NCBI RefSeq assembly: GCF_900128465.1
Contig: NZ_LT635868.1
Coordinates: 539,213-576,680 of the forward strand
DNA length: 37,468 bases
Reading direction: 5' to 3'
From: Actinomyces bouchesdurhonensis
GTDB lineage: Bacteria; Actinomycetota; Actinomycetes; Actinomycetales; Actinomycetaceae
The position numbers and the translations under genes were made by a program. Every line of letters begins with the position of its first letter. The stretch's first letter is position 1. Positions 8,929 to 17,156 of the stretch are shown here, piece by piece. Under the pieces are notes generated by a model. That model was not told the DNA's origin. It did no database searches and was given only the letters and a program-made list of their open reading frames with translations.

Positions 8929-9456
8929 CTACGGTTCGCGGGCATCGGTCAGCTCGAGGAGTTCGCCGTCCCATCCGCGCTTCCATTGCCTGGCGCAGTC
9001 GAGGATGCACGCAGGGTAGACGTCGCCGTCAATGCTGGCTGCCGCCTCGTCAATGTCCCACCACTTTTGCGCGTCGATAACTGAGCGTTCGAGATCAGTC
9101 CACCCGTTAGCGTTCAGGGTTGTTGAGGGAGCACGAGCGATAAAGAACCATTCATCCTGACGCGCGGTGACGGCCAGGAAATCAAACTGGGCACGGCGAT
9201 ACAGAACAGGACCGAGAAGATCATCCACATCCAGGCGTAAGCCGGTTTCCTCATAGACCTCACGGACGGCGGCCTCGCGGGGTTCCTCACCCGCCTCAAT
9301 ACCTCCTCCGATCGTGAACCACCATGAGCGTTCAGGCTGGTCCTCGTCATGTCCCTTCGCCAGCAGCACCCTGCCCTCACCGTCGAATAACAGGACGCGG
9401 GCAGCTTCCCGGTGAGGGTAGCCGTCCGCGTCCACTGGCCAATCGAGTGCGCTCAT
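8929..9456 (-). CDS. Nudix hydrolase
   Basis: The 175-residue protein carries a complete Nudix box at residues 51-73 that fits G-x5-E-x7-REUxEExGU (core REVYEETGL), so it is expected to be an active Mg-dependent hydrolase of a nucleoside-diphosphate-linked compound. A WWFTIGGG segment precedes the box. The substrate cannot be predicted. The ATG overlaps the stop of the upstream PrsW gene (ATGA at 9456-9453), making this the last gene of the long thrS-pimA operon. I recall that mycobacteria also carry a Nudix-motif gene next to pimA, which would suggest a lasting link with envelope lipid or sugar-nucleotide metabolism; that comparison needs a search. Confidence 0.93.
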   Translation of the reverse strand: MSALDWPVDADGYPHREAARVLLFDGEGRVLLAKGHDEDQPERSWWFTIGGGIEAGEEPREAAVREVYEETGLRLDVDDLLGPVLYRRAQFDFLAVTARQDEWFFIARAPSTTLNANGWTDLERSVIDAQKWWDIDEAAASIDGDVYPACILDCARQWKRGWDGELLELTDAREP

Positions 9457-10301
9457 GCCTCCACAATAGTTCGTCGGCGTCGCATTCCCCAGACGAGAAG
9501 TACCACGCCGAGGATGAGCACAGGCAATTCGACGCAGCCGTAGACGAGGTTCCAGTTCTCATCCGGGGCAAGGAAACCCACCGCATTAGCCTGTGAGTGA
9601 GCCAGGACGGCCACCAAATACCCTCCGATTCCAACGAGAACGCCAGAGAGGACGTTTCGCCGGCGCAACGAAGCCCACGCAAGTGCCCAGCCAAGAATTC
9701 CCGCGTAAACGGCGTGTCCGTACCCTCCGAGGAGAGCGCGAGCAAGGAAGGACTCCCACAACCCGCTCATGCCCTGGTCAAGAGCACTCACGTAGTAGCC
9801 AATATCCTCTCCCCATGCGAAACCGGCGCCAACGAGCGCTCCGAACACCGCACCTTGTGCAGGGTGCTCCAAGAGACGACGGACAGCGAGGATGATGATG
9901 AGCACACCGATGCCTTTCGCCGCTTCCTCGACGAGGGGTCCAGTCACAACAGATGTCACAACGTCAGCGGCATCCTCGCCCAGCGACGTGGCCTCCACAG
10001 CCGCGTCGATCATTCCGTTTCCGATGCCGGCAATAATGAGTGCACCACCGCTGCCCCAACTGAACGCCGCGATCCACGAAGAGACCGATGGAGTGAAGCG
10101 TGCCAGCCACGCGAGGAACAGGATGCAGACGAGAGCGCTCGTGCACGAAGCGCCCACGGCGAGGCCCGCCGTGGAGGCGACCGCGCCATAGACGCCGCCT
10201 ACCACTTCATGGGCAGCTGCTAGAACATTCACACTGATGAACAGAATCGAACACACGGTCAGCTTCCGCGAAGTGACGCGGGATGACAAAGCATGAGTCA
10301 C
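9453..10301 (-). CDS. PrsW-family intramembrane protease 1 (short form)
   Basis: The 282-residue polytopic membrane protein has roughly seven to eight hydrophobic segments. The PrsW signature elements are all present: EEAAK in GPLVEEAAKGIG, GED in FAWGEDIGYYV, GHAVYAGILGW, and a late HSQAN. In Bacillus PrsW these acidic and histidine motifs are needed for site-1 cleavage of the anti-sigma factor RsiW. Unlike its two upstream paralogs, it lacks the soluble C-terminal region after the last membrane helix. GAAAGGAAA lies about 11 bases before the ATG, somewhat far. It is separated from PrsW 2 by 70 bp and overlaps the Nudix gene by 4 bp. No sigma/anti-sigma pair is encoded in this window, so its substrate is unknown. 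Confidence 0.85.
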   Translation of the reverse strand: MTHALSSRVTSRKLTVCSILFISVNVLAAAHEVVGGVYGAVASTAGLAVGASCTSALVCILFLAWLARFTPSVSSWIAAFSWGSGGALIIAGIGNGMIDAAVEATSLGEDAADVVTSVVTGPLVEEAAKGIGVLIIILAVRRLLEHPAQGAVFGALVGAGFAWGEDIGYYVSALDQGMSGLWESFLARALLGGYGHAVYAGILGWALAWASLRRRNVLSGVLVGIGGYLVAVLAHSQANAVGFLAPDENWNLVYGCVELPVLILGVVLLVWGMRRRRTIVEA

Positions 10302-10371
10302 AGGGTTTCCTTTCTGTTGGCACCAGTATGACCCATTACTCTATGAATGCGCTGTGAGGGCACCATGCCAG

Positions 10372-11910
10372 CTAGCGGACGCGCACGCCCATGAGCCGCT
10401 GGAAGACGGCACGATGCTCGGTCGCCTGCTGAACTGTCTCCCTTGTTGCGTCGATTCGTTTGGCTTCGGACCCTCGCACGTTCATGATGAACTGGTTGAG
10501 ACCGAGGGAGGCGAGGGAACGCATAAACTCCTTCATCGCACGCTTCGCTGTCGGACCACCGCGAGAAACCCATGCCAGAGCAGCACGACGCGAGGATGAC
10601 TCACAGGTCATCTGAACCTCGCTGGGAATGATCCACCCCTGCCGAACGTAGGGCATCAGGCCGGCTGCAGCGTCACGCCTCTCGCGTTTGAGCGCCGATG
10701 CGACGAACCAAAGCCACGCGCAAAACAGTGGAATCTGAATAACTCCATAGAGGACAAACCACTGTCCATCGGAGGATACGATCGCCGCGGAGCCGTTCCA
10801 CGTGCCATGCATGGTCACTCCGATCAGGTAACCAAGCGTCACGACACCGCATCCGACGCCCAGCGAGCGCGTACGCGTGACAGCCCATCCGATTGCCCAA
10901 CCCGTACAGCTCGTGTACATGACGTGCCCAAAAACACCGAGGAAAACACGGATGAAATAAGTTTGTGGGAGCGTACCGTTGAATGTTGAGTTCACAAAGT
11001 AGGTGAAGTCCTCGACGACGAGGAAGCCAGCCGCAGAAAATCCACCGTAGACCAAACCATCGACGGGCGAAGAAACGTTGTTACGCCGAAGCATGACGAT
11101 GGCGATGACACCGAGGGCTTTCAGAAGTTCCTCACCCAGGGGAGCGCCAACCACGGAGCGGAAGACGGCACCCGCGGTGTCGCTGCCCGACAAGTTAGCG
11201 AAAGACATAAAGGACAGCTCATTAAACATGCCCGCAAAAAAGACAGCAACGCCCCCGCCCCACAGGAACGCGGCGATTTTCGTCCACCACGGTTCGGGCT
11301 CAAAACGGTCGATGAACTGCAGGAAAGAGATGACGATAGAGAGCGGAACGATACACATGATCGCCAGGAAGACGGTTAGAACCGGGCCGCTGGCCACCAT
11401 GAAACCGAAGACACCGAGAAGCATGAGGGCCGCTCCCGCACCGATCACAACCGCTTCGAAGACGGGCACCGGTTGACGCTTGAGCGTCGGCACGGACCAG
11501 ACCTGAGCCGCCTGCGGCGCAGCCTGCGGGTACTGAACGGCGCCAGGTCCGGGCATTGCTGGAGCTGCGTGCACAAATGAACGGAAGCTCGGGGTAAATT
11601 GCCCGGGGGCGGGCGCGCCTGTTAGATTTCCCGCTCCGTTGAAGGGGTGCGCTTGGGCAATTCTTTCGGCACTGTTGTGCCCCGACGCGGCGTAACGGTT
11701 CCCCGCTGGGGTCTGATGTGGGATCTGCGTGGGGGCCGAGGCCGGGGCAGGCTGCGGGATTGAGTCAGCCCGACCAGACGGCACCTTTCCCGGCGACGCA
11801 GGCTGCGTCGCGGAGGAAGGAGCGGGAATCGGCGCGCTTCGTGCAGCACCCGGCTGGGGAATGGCGGGTTCACTCGGAGCAGGAACGCGATACTGTGGAA
11901 TGTCTGTCAC
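10372..11910 (-). CDS. PrsW-family intramembrane protease 2 with proline-rich N-terminal extension
   Basis: The 512-residue protein begins with about 145 residues of Pro/Ala/Gln/Ser-rich, low-complexity sequence that is probably disordered and cytoplasmic. A PrsW membrane core follows with DRFEPEPWW, EELLK in PLGEELLKALG, VEDFTYF, GHVMYTSCTGWA and HGTWNGSA. After the last helix there is a soluble C-terminal region of about 110 residues (starting LMPYVRQGWIIPSEV) shared with PrsW 3. All candidate active-site residues are kept. It starts 17 bp after PrsW 3 and is clearly its tandem paralog. The Pro-rich tail is absent from both neighbours and could be a docking or regulatory segment (inference). 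Confidence 0.88.
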   Translation of the reverse strand: MTDIPQYRVPAPSEPAIPQPGAARSAPIPAPSSATQPASPGKVPSGRADSIPQPAPASAPTQIPHQTPAGNRYAASGHNSAERIAQAHPFNGAGNLTGAPAPGQFTPSFRSFVHAAPAMPGPGAVQYPQAAPQAAQVWSVPTLKRQPVPVFEAVVIGAGAALMLLGVFGFMVASGPVLTVFLAIMCIVPLSIVISFLQFIDRFEPEPWWTKIAAFLWGGGVAVFFAGMFNELSFMSFANLSGSDTAGAVFRSVVGAPLGEELLKALGVIAIVMLRRNNVSSPVDGLVYGGFSAAGFLVVEDFTYFVNSTFNGTLPQTYFIRVFLGVFGHVMYTSCTGWAIGWAVTRTRSLGVGCGVVTLGYLIGVTMHGTWNGSAAIVSSDGQWFVLYGVIQIPLFCAWLWFVASALKRERRDAAAGLMPYVRQGWIIPSEVQMTCESSSRRAALAWVSRGGPTAKRAMKEFMRSLASLGLNQFIMNVRGSEAKRIDATRETVQQATEHRAVFQRLMGVRVR

Positions 11911-11927
11911 TGTGGAACTTCCTGCGG

Positions 11928-13223
11928 TCAGGCAACGGCTGAGCGCGAGGACACAGCCTTGGTCACGTCGTCCTGTTGCGCGGCAATGGACGTCAGGCGC
12001 AGGAATTCACGCCGGTTCTCGGCTGCATCCGCCAGCATCTGACGGTCATTATCGATACGGGCCGGATCAGGTCCGTGCTTGGCCATAATATGTTGGTCGA
12101 GTCCGAGCGACGCCAGATCCGACAGGAACGAACGCATTGCCTTCTTGGCGTCTCGCCCGCCGCGCGCAACCCATTTCATAGCGGCCTTGCGTGAGCGCCT
12201 ATCCGTCGCCATCGTAACCTCTCCGGGAAGGACCCAGCCGGTACGAACGTAGGGAACCAAGCCCTTGCGAATCTTGTCTGCTTCTTTGCGTGTCGCACGC
12301 AAGAGTAGGACCGACCATACGATAAAGCACGGCACTTGCACAACAAAATACAGGATAATGAACCATCCGCCGCCGAAGGAGGCGCTGCCGTTCCACAGGA
12401 GGTGGATGAGCATGGCTAAGGTCCAGAAGACCACGACAATTCCGGCCTTAGACCAGCCGCGCTTGAACTTCAGCAGAGCCAGGGCTAAACCGATGCCGGT
12501 CATCGAGGTTGCCATGACGTGCAGGAAGGGACTGAAAACGCCGCGCATAACGACGAGCACGATGAGGCTCGCTGTGCCTTCGGCCTCGCCGCGCAGGAAA
12601 TAGAGAATGTCCTCAGTGAACATAAAGCCCGCTGCCGAAAATCCTGCATAGACCACGCCGTCAAGAACGGAGTTAATGCTGGTGCGACGCACAACGACGA
12701 CGATCAGCACGCCGATCGCCTTAAGGGTTTCCTCGACGAGGGGGGCAACGAAGGTCGCAGATATTGCCGAGGCCGATTGAGCATCGCCCGTGGTGTAGGC
12801 GATGTTCACGTGCAACGCTGTATTGAGGATGCCGGCTGACAGGGTCGCAACACCGGCGCCCCAGAGGAACATCGTGAGTTTAGTCTTCCACGGTTCGGGC
12901 TCCCACCGGTCGATGCGGATGAGGAATCCGACGACGATGGCAAGTGGAATGAGCGCGAGTAGCGTCGTCTTGACGAGCGCGAAGTATCCCGACGCTGCCG
13001 GGCTGAGCATGTAGAAGGTCAAGCCAATGAGACCAAGAATACCGACAACGGTGAGCACCATTTCGAGCCACGGGAAGGAATGAATCGCCTTCGGTGGCTG
13101 CCAGACAGGTGCCGCATCGTCAGGAGCGGGTGCCCCGATGCCATTATTGTCACTAATGGCTGCTGCACTTATCTTGCGCAGGCGGTAGTCCTCTCCTGGC
13201 CCGCCCCAGTGGGTGGTCTGCAT
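11928..13223 (-). CDS. PrsW-family intramembrane protease 3
   Basis: The 431-residue multi-pass protein has a short soluble N-terminus and a PrsW core with DRWEPEPWK, EETLK in APLVEETLKAIG, TEDILYF, LHVMATSMTG and IHLLWNGSA. Its soluble C-terminal region (starting LVPYVRTGWVLPGEV) is also found in PrsW 2. I place the start at the ATG at 13223, one base after the upstream stop (TGACATG), with GGACGGGG about 8 bases upstream; the frame stays open 15 codons further, into the previous gene. It is the first of three consecutive PrsW genes downstream of pimA. Family membership is secure. Proteolytic activity is inferred from the motifs and the substrate is unknown. Confidence 0.88.
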   Translation of the reverse strand: MQTTHWGGPGEDYRLRKISAAAISDNNGIGAPAPDDAAPVWQPPKAIHSFPWLEMVLTVVGILGLIGLTFYMLSPAASGYFALVKTTLLALIPLAIVVGFLIRIDRWEPEPWKTKLTMFLWGAGVATLSAGILNTALHVNIAYTTGDAQSASAISATFVAPLVEETLKAIGVLIVVVVRRTSINSVLDGVVYAGFSAAGFMFTEDILYFLRGEAEGTASLIVLVVMRGVFSPFLHVMATSMTGIGLALALLKFKRGWSKAGIVVVFWTLAMLIHLLWNGSASFGGGWFIILYFVVQVPCFIVWSVLLLRATRKEADKIRKGLVPYVRTGWVLPGEVTMATDRRSRKAAMKWVARGGRDAKKAMRSFLSDLASLGLDQHIMAKHGPDPARIDNDRQMLADAAENRREFLRLTSIAAQQDDVTKAVSSRSAVA

Positions 13224-13224
13224 G

Positions 13225-13848
13225 TCAGTATCCCCGTCCGCCAGTTTGTGTGTCGTCATCAAAATCAATGGACTCTGGAACCGGAGCGTATCCGGCGAGC
13301 CGTAGCAATTTTACCATTCGTGCGGAACGAAGGGCGCGCACACTTGATACGTCCACGTTATGCACGTTTCGAGTTAGTTCTATTCGGTAGCAGGTTGCAT
13401 CAAGGGCATTAAGACGCCCGACTGCCTGCGGATCGGTCGCAAGCCGGGCACGAACAGCGGGGGTAAGCGTGTCCCTGATGGAACGCGACAAACTGGAAGC
13501 ACGCTCAAGCCGAGCAGCGACCTTCACCCGATCGCCCTGACGGCTCCCGCTCGTCCGACGATCAAGTCCGTCAGTCGTAAGCTGATCCCCGTCATCGTGG
13601 ATGCATGCGCGCGCAATGTCGCGCATCATATCCGCCTCTCCCGCGACGAAAGGCGCCGTCTGAGCGAGAAGCGAGGCCTCGGAGGCGCGACGCAACAACA
13701 GGCGCGACAGCGCGTCACGCGACGCGATGATCCGTTGATGAAGCCGATCGAGCCGACGCGCCCGACTGACGGCAGCAGCGACAACAATAGCGAGCGCAAT
13801 GACAGCGAGCACTGCTGCCAGGAGCGCCCAAGGCGACATTAAAATCAC
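13225..13848 (-). CDS. Single-pass membrane protein of unknown function, downstream of pimA
   Basis: The 207-residue protein has an N-terminal membrane helix (about residues 5-27, SPWALLAAVLAVIALAIVV) followed by a basic helical stretch, RARRLDRLHQRIIASRDAL, and a soluble helical domain rich in Arg and Ala. I do not recognise a named domain. Similar small membrane proteins with an LDRLHxR segment occur next to pimA in other actinobacteria, as far as I recall. The GTG start overlaps the pimA stop (GTGA at 13848-13845) and an AGGAGGAG sits about 5 bases upstream, so expression is coupled to pimA. It may be an accessory factor for the membrane enzymes of the operon (inference). Confidence 0.8.
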   Translation of the reverse strand: MILMSPWALLAAVLAVIALAIVVAAAVSRARRLDRLHQRIIASRDALSRLLLRRASEASLLAQTAPFVAGEADMMRDIARACIHDDGDQLTTDGLDRRTSGSRQGDRVKVAARLERASSLSRSIRDTLTPAVRARLATDPQAVGRLNALDATCYRIELTRNVHNVDVSSVRALRSARMVKLLRLAGYAPVPESIDFDDDTQTGGRGY

Positions 13849-15026
13849 AGGGACTCCTCCTCTCGCTCCCGCCGTCCCCGGATCAAATCAAGTGGACGAC
13901 GAGAACCTGATTCAGCAGGACTACCCATGTCGATAGCGAGCTTGTAGACCTCAAAAACCTTATCCGCCACGACCTCCCAATCGTATTGCGCGGAGGAACG
14001 CTGCCCAGCCTCCGACAGCGCATCGAGCCGATCCCGATCCTCCAAAAGGTCGTTGAGTGCCGCGGCGAGCGACTCGCAGCTGCCTGTCTCAAAGAGCACA
14101 CCCGCGCGACCATCCTCCAGGACAGCTCGGAAAGCGGGAATGTCGGAAGCGATCACCGCTGTGCGAGCAGCCATAGCCTCGACCAGCACAATTCCGAAGG
14201 ACTCCCCTCCCGTCTGAGGGGCGACGTACACGCTCGCGCCAGCCAGCAATGACTCCTTCTCCTCGTCGCTGATTCCACCGAGAAAGGACACAGACTCACC
14301 AAAACGCGCCACAGCGGCGCGAATCTCGGGAGCGTCTCCCCTGCCCGCGATCAGGAAACGGGCACCCGGGAAATGCTCCAGAACAGGCCCGATTGCGCCG
14401 GTGAAGACCCCCAAGCCCTTACGAGGTTCGTCAAGGCGCCCCAGAAACACAACAACCGGACTGCCCTCGCGGGCCTGCCATCGGGGAAGAGGCTGCGCGG
14501 CGCGAAACGCAGCCGTTTCAACACCGTTGGGAATAATGACCGCGTCACCGCCGTGATGCTCAATGAGGGTGCGGCGCGCCTCCTCAGATACTGCGATGCG
14601 CACTCCGATACGTTCCATGTACAGGCGCATCGGTGCCGACGCAAGAGTACGGGAGACCGAACGACCCAGCGCAGCGTGGAAGGTGCCCACCAGCGGCGCG
14701 CTCGATAGCATCGCCGCCGCCATTGATACGGATGGAACAACCGGCTCATGCACGTGGACAACATCGAAGTCATTGTCAGCCAGCCAGCGGCGCGTTCGTT
14801 TCAGCGTCGTCGGCTTCACCGAAATGTTGGCGACCGAACCGTTGAAGGGAATCGACACCGACGAACCCGCTGACGTGATCCACTCGGGTAAGTCCGACGA
14901 CGTCGAAGGAGTCAACACACGCACGTCGTGTCCACGCGAACGGAACTTCAACGCCAGATCACGAATGTGGAAACCCACTCCCCCGGGTACATCCCACGAA
15001 TAGGGATTCACGATTCCAATCTTCAC
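13845..15026 (-). CDS. pimA: GT4 glycosyltransferase, PimA-like phosphatidylinositol alpha-mannosyltransferase
   Basis: Predicted to transfer mannose from GDP-mannose to phosphatidylinositol, the first step of phosphatidylinositol mannoside synthesis at the inner face of the membrane. The 393-residue product starts KIGIVNPYSWDVPGGVGFH, matching the mycobacterial PimA N-terminus. It keeps the acceptor-site histidine in GTFHAAL (H117, cf. H118) and the GT4 pair E275/E283 in GGESFGIVLVEAM. The GTG start at 15026 overlaps the acyltransferase stop and has GAGGAAGA upstream. Position after pgsA and the acyltransferase gene reproduces the mycobacterial Rv2612c-Rv2611c-Rv2610c order, which is the main reason for choosing PimA over other GT4 functions. 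Confidence 0.92.
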   Translation of the reverse strand: MKIGIVNPYSWDVPGGVGFHIRDLALKFRSRGHDVRVLTPSTSSDLPEWITSAGSSVSIPFNGSVANISVKPTTLKRTRRWLADNDFDVVHVHEPVVPSVSMAAAMLSSAPLVGTFHAALGRSVSRTLASAPMRLYMERIGVRIAVSEEARRTLIEHHGGDAVIIPNGVETAAFRAAQPLPRWQAREGSPVVVFLGRLDEPRKGLGVFTGAIGPVLEHFPGARFLIAGRGDAPEIRAAVARFGESVSFLGGISDEEKESLLAGASVYVAPQTGGESFGIVLVEAMAARTAVIASDIPAFRAVLEDGRAGVLFETGSCESLAAALNDLLEDRDRLDALSEAGQRSSAQYDWEVVADKVFEVYKLAIDMGSPAESGSRRPLDLIRGRREREEESL

Positions 15027-15949
15027 CGATTCTTCCTCTCGTGCTGCGCGCGGGCGCGTGCCAAGCGTTGCGGATCGAGGTCCTCCACGAACACTCGCTG
15101 CATCATGTGCCAATCCTGAGGTTTATCGGCCATCATGGCAGCAAACTCGCGAACCCACGCCGCCGTCAGTGCCTCCACGCGGTTGACACCTGCGCCGAGT
15201 TCGTCGGGGACGGTCACCGGGCCAACGCATCGAACACGCACGTCCGCTCCGGTGGCACTCTCGTTCTCGTAGGTAATGCATGCAACAAAGAGCGGGCGAC
15301 CCAGCTTTGTCGCAAGAGCAGCAGGGCCGGCCGCGACGAGCGCACGCCGGGTCCCCAGGTCAACCTCGATGCCGGAACCAGAAATGTCACGATCTGCTAG
15401 GAGCGGCACGATGACGCTGCGTGCGCGCACACGCTCAACGAGGGCGGAAAAAACAGAGTCACCCTTGCCCACACCAATAACTTCCATGCCCAGGCCCTCA
15501 CGCAGGGCCACGAAGCGCGCAAAGAGCGAGGGCGGCTCAACCTTTTCAGCCACCGTGACGATAGTTCGTCCGTTCGCACACACCCATGCGCCCGCACGGT
15601 CCCAACTCCCCGAATGTCCCAAGGCAAGGACAACTGGGCCGTCGACGCTCGCACGGACAAGTTCGTCAAAGCCTTCGAAGGTCACCCCCGCCAGCAAGGA
15701 ACAACCCCTGCGCGAACCCAGCATCAGCTCTTCAGCATAGTTGCGGATGTGTGAACGCACCGCGGCGGTGAGTTCTTCTGGTGACGGCTCCCTGCCCGTC
15801 AGGCGTGTCATATTCGCCCGCAAACGCTCAATGGGTTCTCCTCCACGACGCGCGAGCACGCCGGCACCAACATGGGCGAGGCGCATCACGGCACGCAGGG
15901 GCAGGCGGGGCGCCAGTGCAAAAGCGGTCGACAGGGGCGAAAAGGTCAC
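15023..15949 (-). CDS. Phosphatidylinositol mannoside acyltransferase (PatA-like)
   Basis: The 308-residue member of the HtrB/LpxL acyltransferase superfamily has the catalytic H-x4-D motif HSGSWD at 112-117 and a hydrophobic amphipathic N-terminus suited to membrane association. In mycobacteria the equivalent gene (Rv2611c, PatA) acylates the 6-position of the PimA-added mannose. The start is the GTG at 15949, overlapping the pgsA stop (GTGA); 91 additional upstream codons in the same frame lie inside pgsA and are spurious. Translational coupling to pimA on the other side supports a shared pathway. Chain-length preference cannot be inferred. Confidence 0.92.
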   Translation of the reverse strand: MTFSPLSTAFALAPRLPLRAVMRLAHVGAGVLARRGGEPIERLRANMTRLTGREPSPEELTAAVRSHIRNYAEELMLGSRRGCSLLAGVTFEGFDELVRASVDGPVVLALGHSGSWDRAGAWVCANGRTIVTVAEKVEPPSLFARFVALREGLGMEVIGVGKGDSVFSALVERVRARSVIVPLLADRDISGSGIEVDLGTRRALVAAGPAALATKLGRPLFVACITYENESATGADVRVRCVGPVTVPDELGAGVNRVEALTAAWVREFAAMMADKPQDWHMMQRVFVEDLDPQRLARARAQHERKNR

Positions 15950-16572
15950 TGCGCTCCCTCGTCGATGTGACGCGCGGTGAACCAGATGCGCTGGCAGACA
16001 GTAATGAAAGACGCAAACGCAACCCACGTCAGGCCAAGAGCCAACACCCACGCGGGCGCGCCCACACTCATGACGATCGCCGACCCCATTCCAACAATCA
16101 GACGGTCTGTCCGTTCCGCGATTCCCAGCTTCGCGACCACGCCGACGGACTCCGCTCGGGCGCGCGCGTAGGGGACGGCTGCCGCGCCAATGATCGAGCA
16201 GATCCCAGCGACAATCACCCACGTACGCACTGGAGACTCATTCATCCGGAAGACCGCGAAAGCCGTGAGCGAACCGAAAACCGCGCCGTCGGCGAGGCGG
16301 TCGAGCGTCGAATCCAGGAAGGCACCGAAGCGCGTTCCGCCGGTCGTCATCCGCGCCAGCGTTCCGTCGACCGAATCGCCGAACATCACGACCGCCAGGG
16401 CGATACCACCCTGCCAGATCCACCCCTGCGGGATGCAGATGACCGCCACCGCCACGGAGGCAACAGTTCCAGCCACTGTCACCATGTTCGGTGTCACGCC
16501 GAGTCGAGCGAGAACACGAGCGAGCGGGGTAAAGACCGCCTTGGTGATCGACCGTCCGTGATTACCAAGCAT
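15946..16572 (-). CDS. pgsA: CDP-alcohol phosphatidyltransferase, phosphatidylinositol phosphate synthase
   Basis: The 208-residue polytopic membrane enzyme has a complete CDP-alcohol phosphatidyltransferase motif: D66, D69-G70, A73-R74, G83, D87 and D91, in DSVDGTLAR followed by GAFLDSTLD. In actinobacteria the member at this locus (PgsA1) joins CDP-diacylglycerol with inositol-1-phosphate to give phosphatidylinositol phosphate, the precursor for PIMs. The ATG shares one base with the HIT gene stop (TGATG at 16574-16570), and its own stop overlaps the acyltransferase GTG. Other family members make phosphatidylglycerol phosphate; the choice of the inositol enzyme rests mainly on gene context. 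Confidence 0.92.
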   Translation of the reverse strand: MLGNHGRSITKAVFTPLARVLARLGVTPNMVTVAGTVASVAVAVICIPQGWIWQGGIALAVVMFGDSVDGTLARMTTGGTRFGAFLDSTLDRLADGAVFGSLTAFAVFRMNESPVRTWVIVAGICSIIGAAAVPYARARAESVGVVAKLGIAERTDRLIVGMGSAIVMSVGAPAWVLALGLTWVAFASFITVCQRIWFTARHIDEGAQ

Positions 16573-17156
16573 CACTTCTCCTTCGGCCAGGCGGCGGCAA
16601 GGCGGGCGCGCGCGTCCTCCAAGAGTTCCGGCACCGCCTTCGTGCGCGCAATGATGGGCAGAAAATTGGCATCCCCCGCCCACCGGGGCACGATGTGCTG
16701 ATGCAGGTGAGCGGCGATTCCTGCCCCCGCCACCTCGCCCTGGTTCATACCCAGATTGAAGCCGTGCGGGGCGGCAACCTCGCGTGTCACTCGCATCGCG
16801 GTTGCCGTTAGCTCCCCCAGCTCGATGCGCTCCGGGGCAGACAGCTCCGTGTAATCAGAAACGTGTCGATATGGACACACGAGCAAGTGACCAGAGTTGT
16901 ATGGGAAGAGGTTCATGAGCACGAAGCACGTGGCGCCTCGGTGAACGATGAGTCCATCGTCGTCGGCCTTACCGGGCGCGGCGCAGAAAGGACACGTGCG
17001 GTCACTCGCGTCGGCGGGTTTGCCCTCCCCGTGGATGTAGGCCATCCGGTAGGGGGTCCAGAAGCGAGAGAAGCCGTCCGGGACGCCCGCAAGCTCGCGG
17101 GCGTCCTCGGTGGGCAACGGTTGGTGGGGCGTGCCCTGCTCCGTCATGTCGCTCAC
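16572..17156 (-). CDS. HIT-family hydrolase/phosphorylase (Ap4A phosphorylase-like)
   Basis: The 194-residue HIT protein has the catalytic histidine triad HLHQHIVP (H150, H152, H154) and an upstream CPFC pair (C55, C58) that may bind zinc. The ortholog at the same locus in M. tuberculosis (Rv2613c) is a diadenosine tetraphosphate phosphorylase, and this is the best guess here. Its GTG start overlaps the thrS stop (GTGA). Aminoacyl-tRNA synthetases can make Ap4A, so the pairing with thrS is biochemically reasonable. An internal ATG four codons in is an alternative start with little consequence. Confidence 0.92.
   Translation of the reverse strand: MSDMTEQGTPHQPLPTEDARELAGVPDGFSRFWTPYRMAYIHGEGKPADASDRTCPFCAAPGKADDDGLIVHRGATCFVLMNLFPYNSGHLLVCPYRHVSDYTELSAPERIELGELTATAMRVTREVAAPHGFNLGMNQGEVAGAGIAAHLHQHIVPRWAGDANFLPIIARTKAVPELLEDARARLAAAWPKEK

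Noticed and set aside
8929-13223. Idea that the PrsW genes and Nudix gene form a mobile defence cassette
   Set aside because: They overlap or closely follow housekeeping PIM genes, have matching base composition and codon style, and no integrase, repeat or toxin-like gene accompanies them.
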